Shown piece after piece: positions 61,447 to 64,000 of a stretch of 64,000 nt of DNA. The notes under the pieces are model-generated. The model did not search any database. It saw only the letters and a list, made by a program, of their open reading frames with translations, and was not told the DNA's origin. Position 1 is the stretch's first letter. The number at the start of each line of letters is the position of its first letter. The position numbers were made by a program, and so were the translations under genes. The stretch lies in NCBI GenBank assembly GCA_963763115.1, contig CAVXNM010000033.1:69131-133130 (forward strand), read 5' to 3'. The stretch comes from CAVQCA01 sp963763115 (lineage in GTDB: Bacteria; Pseudomonadota; Gammaproteobacteria; UBA9214).

Positions 61447-62427
61447 TTACAGCACGTTGCGCAGCATCAGTGCACGCGGGTGCGGGTTCATGTACACCTG
61501 CCGGCTGATGTAGGGGTTCGGGTTGCGGCGGAAGTGGTGCTGCAACAGGGTGATCGGCACCACCAGCGGCACCAGGCCGCACCGGTAATCCTCAATGACG
61601 TCGGCCAGGTCGGCGCGGTTGATATCGTCGACCTGCTTGCGCAGGTAACCGAGCAGGTGCTGCAGGACGTTAACGTGACGCTTGCGGCTGGCCTGCGTTT
61701 TCAACACCTGCATGACCAACTCGATGTAGCGGTCAGCCAGCGCATCCAGCGGGGCGTTATCGAACCGTGCCAGCATGCCGCCAAGCTCCCTGTAGGCTGA
61801 GGGGCTGTGCGCGAGCAACAACAGCTTGTGGCGGGTGTGAAAATCGATCATTCCCTTTTTGCTCAGCCGCTGCCGTCGCAGCGCCTGCCAGCGCGCGTAG
61901 ACAAGCACCCGCGAGACGAAGTTTTCCCGCAAACCCGGGTCGTTCAGCCTGCCCTCTTCCTCGACCGGCAGCAGCGGGTTGGCCTCCTGCACCGCCCGCG
62001 CGAATATGCCCGAGCCGTCGCGCTGCGGCATACCCGTGTCGCTGTATACCTTGACCCGCTCCATACCACAGCTCGGAGAGTCCTTCTTGAACACGAAACC
62101 GCACAAACCGTCCAGCCGCGACGCCGTGCCGGTGCTGTATTCCCGCAGTGCGTCGGTCACATCAAGGCTGTCGTTCCTGCTCCCGATCGCGCGGGGCGCC
62201 TGCACCTCGCCAACCAGTCGTATTGACGGACGTGGCGTGCCCATGCCAATCGCGACTTCGGGACAAAATGGCACGAATTCGAAGTGCGCGCCGAGTTCCT
62301 CGATGATAAAACGGTTGCGTTTGTGTCCGCCGTCGAAGCGGACCCTGGCGCCGAGCAGGCAGGCGCTGACGCCGAGGCTCAGCGGTTTCAACCCGGATTC
62401 ATGCGTGGTCTGCACTTTTATCGACAT
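61447..62427 (-). CDS. DUF523 and DUF1722 domain protein (YbgA-like)
   Basis: A 326-residue fusion. The N-terminal DUF523 half has LGVSACLLGARVRFDGGHKR and KKDSPSCGMERVKVY; the C-terminal DUF1722 half has DFHTRHKLLLLAHSPSAYRE and RNPNPYISRQVYMNPHPREL-like HPRAL near the end. Proteins of this fusion are found beside photolyase genes and have been linked to DNA repair or thiouracil handling, but function is not settled. GGGAG lies before ATG 62427. Convergent with phrB. Confidence 0.9.
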   Translation of the reverse strand: MSIKVQTTHESGLKPLSLGVSACLLGARVRFDGGHKRNRFIIEELGAHFEFVPFCPEVAIGMGTPRPSIRLVGEVQAPRAIGSRNDSLDVTDALREYSTGTASRLDGLCGFVFKKDSPSCGMERVKVYSDTGMPQRDGSGIFARAVQEANPLLPVEEEGRLNDPGLRENFVSRVLVYARWQALRRQRLSKKGMIDFHTRHKLLLLAHSPSAYRELGGMLARFDNAPLDALADRYIELVMQVLKTQASRKRHVNVLQHLLGYLRKQVDDINRADLADVIEDYRCGLVPLVVPITLLQHHFRRNPNPYISRQVYMNPHPRALMLRNVL

Positions 62428-62486
62428 GAATGATCTCCCTTGACTGCTCACACATCAGTTTCCGGTCGCAGCCGCCCGGAATGGCC

Positions 62487-63032
62487 TTACAGCAACGCCT
62501 CGATGGCCACGATCAGGCGTTCGTCCTGCGGACTGACTTCACCGGGAAAACTCGCCACCACGCGACCCTGCCGGTCGAGCAGGTACTTGTGGAAATTCCA
62601 GCGCGGCGTGTCGCCGCTGACATCGGCCAGATGCCGGTACAAGGGTTCGGCATCGGGGCCGCGAACGCGCGTCTTGGCGAACATCGGGAACTGCACGCCA
62701 TAGGTCAGCCTGCAGAAATCCCGGATCTGTTTTTCGGTTCCGGGTTCCTGGCCGCCGAAATCATTGGACGGGAATCCGGCAACCACCAATCCGCGATCCC
62801 GGTAGCGGGCGTAGATTTCTTCCAGTCCGTCGTATTGCGGCGTGAACCCGCACTTGCTGGCCGTGTTGACGATCAGCACAACGCGCCCACTGAATTCCTC
62901 GCACAGGTGCACCGGCTTGTCTCCCAGCAGCGGACGCTGGTAGAAATCCAGCGCCGCCGGACAGTCCGCTGCCCCGGCCGGTGCGGCGTTTGCCAGCAGG
63001 GCCACCGCCAAAGTCGCCAACCATGTCTTCAT
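62487..63032 (-). CDS. Exported glutathione peroxidase-family protein
   Basis: A 181-residue thiol peroxidase of the GPx family with a signal peptide (LATLAVALLANAAPAGA), so probably periplasmic. The peroxidatic cysteine is C61 in NTASKCGFTPQYDGL, with the rest of the active site in FPSNDFGGQEPG and RWNFHKYLLDRQG. It is cysteine- not selenocysteine-dependent. A palindromic TGTATA operator lies 40 bases upstream. A partial second copy of this gene lies 545 bases away. Confidence 0.93.
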   Translation of the reverse strand: MKTWLATLAVALLANAAPAGAADCPAALDFYQRPLLGDKPVHLCEEFSGRVVLIVNTASKCGFTPQYDGLEEIYARYRDRGLVVAGFPSNDFGGQEPGTEKQIRDFCRLTYGVQFPMFAKTRVRGPDAEPLYRHLADVSGDTPRWNFHKYLLDRQGRVVASFPGEVSPQDERLIVAIEALL

Positions 63033-63071
63033 GTCTGCCTCCGCTATGAGTTCGTCACCAAGACGACATAT

Positions 63072-63090
63072 TTATACATTAATTGTATAA
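63072..63090 (-). promoter_or_regulatory. Palindromic operator upstream of the glutathione peroxidase gene
   Basis: TTATACATTAATTGTATAA: two TATACA/TGTATA half-sites in inverted orientation around a 5-base centre, 40 bases before the peroxidase start. Fits the TNTACA-type boxes of CarH/LitR regulators. Confidence 0.6.
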
Positions 63091-63242
63091 ACATTGCACT
63101 ACTTATTTTCGTTCAAGATACGGTCGTAAATATCCTGGTGTATACATATAAGTATATGTTTTTTTAAATGTAAAAATGTATTTTATAAGGACGCAGGGCA
63201 ACCCCAGGCTGCACGTCAGACACCATATACTGGAAATTCCGC

Positions 63243-63279
63243 TTGACATTGTACATCTTTTTTGTACAATATTTGTACA
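63243..63279 (+). promoter_or_regulatory. Forward promoter with three TTGTACA repeats (unit 1 copy)
   Basis: Minus-35 TTGACA (63243-63248), 16-base spacer, minus-10 TACAAT (63265-63270). TTGTACA occurs at 63249-63255, 63262-63268 and 63273-63279. A GAGGAG ribosome-binding site (63299-63304) follows but no intact gene, because the duplication joins it to a truncated peroxidase fragment. Confidence 0.6.
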
Positions 63280-63311
63280 TAGATACGACCCGGCAACCGA
63301 GGAGCACATAC

Positions 63312-63577
63312 GACGGGAATCCGGCCACCACCAGGCCGCGATCCCGGTAGCGGGCGTAGATTTCTTCCAGTCCGTCGTATTGCGGCGTGAATCCGCACTT
63401 GCTGGCCGTATTGACGATCAGCACGACGCGTCCGCCGAATTCCTCGCACAGGTGCACCGGCTTGTCTCCCAGCAGCGGACGCTGGTAGAAATCCAGCGCC
63501 GCCGGACAGTCCGCCGCCCTGGCCGGTGCAGCGCCTGCCAGCAGGGCCACCACCAGAGTCGCCAACCATGTCTTCAT
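63312..63577 (-). pseudogene. Truncated duplicate of the glutathione peroxidase gene
   Basis: The first 88 codons repeat the peroxidase at 62487-63032, including signal peptide and SKCGFTPQY, with a few substitutions. After GFPS the frame runs into the promoter of unit 1 and adds ~50 unrelated residues before a stop at 63164. The C-terminal half of the fold is missing, so the product should be inactive. Confidence 0.88.
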
Positions 63578-63615
63578 GTCTGCCTCCACTGTGAGTTCGT
63601 CACCACGACACCTGT

Positions 63616-63634
63616 TTATACATTAAATGTATAA
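63616..63634 (-). promoter_or_regulatory. Palindromic operator, second copy
   Basis: TTATACATTAAATGTATAA, the unit 2 counterpart of the 63072 palindrome. One changed centre base keeps both half-sites intact. Confidence 0.55.
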
Positions 63635-63786
63635 TTATTTGCATTACTTATTTGCAATCATGAGGAGGCCGGCAATATCCCGGAGATTACGGTTATATTC
63701 ATGTTATATATGTTTATTATGCATTCAATACGCGCGCAGGACAAACCCTGGCTGCACGCCGGACACGATTCATTTGAATTTCACAC

Positions 63787-63822
63787 TTGACACTGTACAA
63801 GTATATGTATAATATTTGTACA
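63787..63822 (+). promoter_or_regulatory. Promoter of the CFA-synthase-like gene with TGTACA boxes
   Basis: Minus-35 TTGACA (63787-63792) and minus-10 TATAAT (63808-63813) with a short 15-base spacer. CTGTACAA overlaps the spacer and TTGTACA (63816-63822) lies just after the minus-10, where a repressor would block RNA polymerase. Confidence 0.6.
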
Positions 63823-63858
63823 TAGCTGGAAATGACCCGACAACCGAGGAGCAAAGAT

Positions 63859-64000
63859 GTGAGCGCCACCCACCTGAGCATCGACTGGACCGAACAGGGA
63901 CTGGTTCCCGATTCCGTAATACGTCTCGGTATACGGCGCATGCTGAAGGCACGCCTGCAGGGTTTGCCCGGCGACGTGGAGAACCTGGCCCGCGCCAGGG
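63859..64000 (+). CDS. CFA-synthase-like class I SAM methyltransferase, N-terminus only
   Basis: GTG 63859 follows GAGGAG at 7 bases and opens a frame to the window edge: 47 residues including IDWTEQGLVPDSVIRLGIRR and MLKARLQGL. This N-terminal helix pair is typical of the cyclopropane-fatty-acyl-phospholipid synthase-like methyltransferases often found in LitR/photolyase gene sets. The catalytic domain is outside the window, so the call is provisional. Confidence 0.6.
   Translation, partial: MSATHLSIDWTEQGLVPDSVIRLGIRRMLKARLQGLPGDVENLARAR

Larger units (their letters stand above)
62767..63853. repeat. Tandem duplication of ~545 bp (gpx 5' end plus divergent promoter)
   Basis: Unit 1 is 62767-63306 and unit 2 is 63312-63853, in direct orientation and diverged by scattered substitutions and small indels. 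Each holds the first ~88 codons of the peroxidase gene, the TGTATA palindrome, an intergenic spacer, a TTGACA promoter with TTGTACA boxes and a GAGGAG ribosome-binding site. In unit 1 the ribosome-binding site now abuts the truncated gpx copy; in unit 2 it precedes a real gene at 63859. Confidence 0.85.

Noticed and set aside
63164..63311. C-terminal tail of the truncated peroxidase frame
   Set aside because: The residues come from reading the antisense of a promoter region in unit 1 of the duplication, not from protein-coding sequence.
1..64000. tRNA, rRNA or CRISPR arrays
   Set aside because: I looked for cloverleaf-type TPsiC motifs, rRNA signatures and regularly spaced repeats by eye and found none convincing.

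Overview
The window reads as chromosomal DNA of a sulfur-oxidising gammaproteobacterium. The evidence is the housekeeping order dapA-bamC-MBL hydrolase-purL beside gcvR and bcp, a thiosulfate-oxidising soxKXYZA-soxB block, tusA, and a monoheme-type SoxA. Genus cannot be fixed from sequence alone. No rRNA, tRNA or CRISPR was recognised.

Layout. 1-8.6 kb: core genes (purL partial, MBL hydrolase, bamC, dapA, gcvR, bcp, perM, a LysR regulator). 8.9-12.1 kb: two divergent FadL-type outer-membrane transporters. 12.1-20.3 kb: tusA, a BepA-type protease, the sox genes (no soxCD) and protoporphyrinogen oxidase. 20.7-28.4 kb: a multihaem cytochrome region with a frameshifted NapC/NirT gene, a decahaem OmcA/MtrC-like lipoprotein, a frameshifted MtrA-like gene, an intact decahaem MtrA/DmsE protein and an MtrB-type porin, i.e. 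an Mtr-like extracellular electron conduit that looks partly decayed. 28.4-33 kb: sparse DNA with small ORFs, a PilZ protein and a MipA/OmpV protein. 33.2-40.9 kb: AmrS radical SAM enzyme, sufBCDUT without sufS, a MITE-like element, a Rieske ferredoxin and YchJ.

41.6-53.7 kb holds the most striking locus: nine tightly coupled genes for a fatty acid desaturase, a CDP-archaeol-synthase-like protein, a rifampicin-phosphotransferase-like dikinase, a UbiA-type membrane transferase, a methyltransferase, a PlsC acyltransferase, a fatty acyl-AMP ligase, an ACP-thioester reductase-kinase fusion and a phosphatidylserine-synthase-like CDP-alcohol transferase. UbiA + CarS + CDP-alcohol transferase is the late logic of archaeal ether-lipid synthesis, here combined with a fatty-acid-to-alcohol module. 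I infer a bacterial ether (or other alkyl) phospholipid pathway.

53.7-58.9 kb is eroded accessory DNA: a VPLPA-CTERM protein, IS1182, IS256 and IS200 remnants, and relics of a nif/rnf locus (DUF683, broken DUF269, rnfE fragment). 58.9-64 kb is a putative light/B12-controlled block: a CarH/LitR-like MerR regulator, photolyase, DUF523/DUF1722 protein, glutathione peroxidase and the start of a CFA-synthase-like methyltransferase. TGTACA/TGTATA operator motifs sit in their promoters, and a ~545-bp tandem duplication carries one of these promoter regions.
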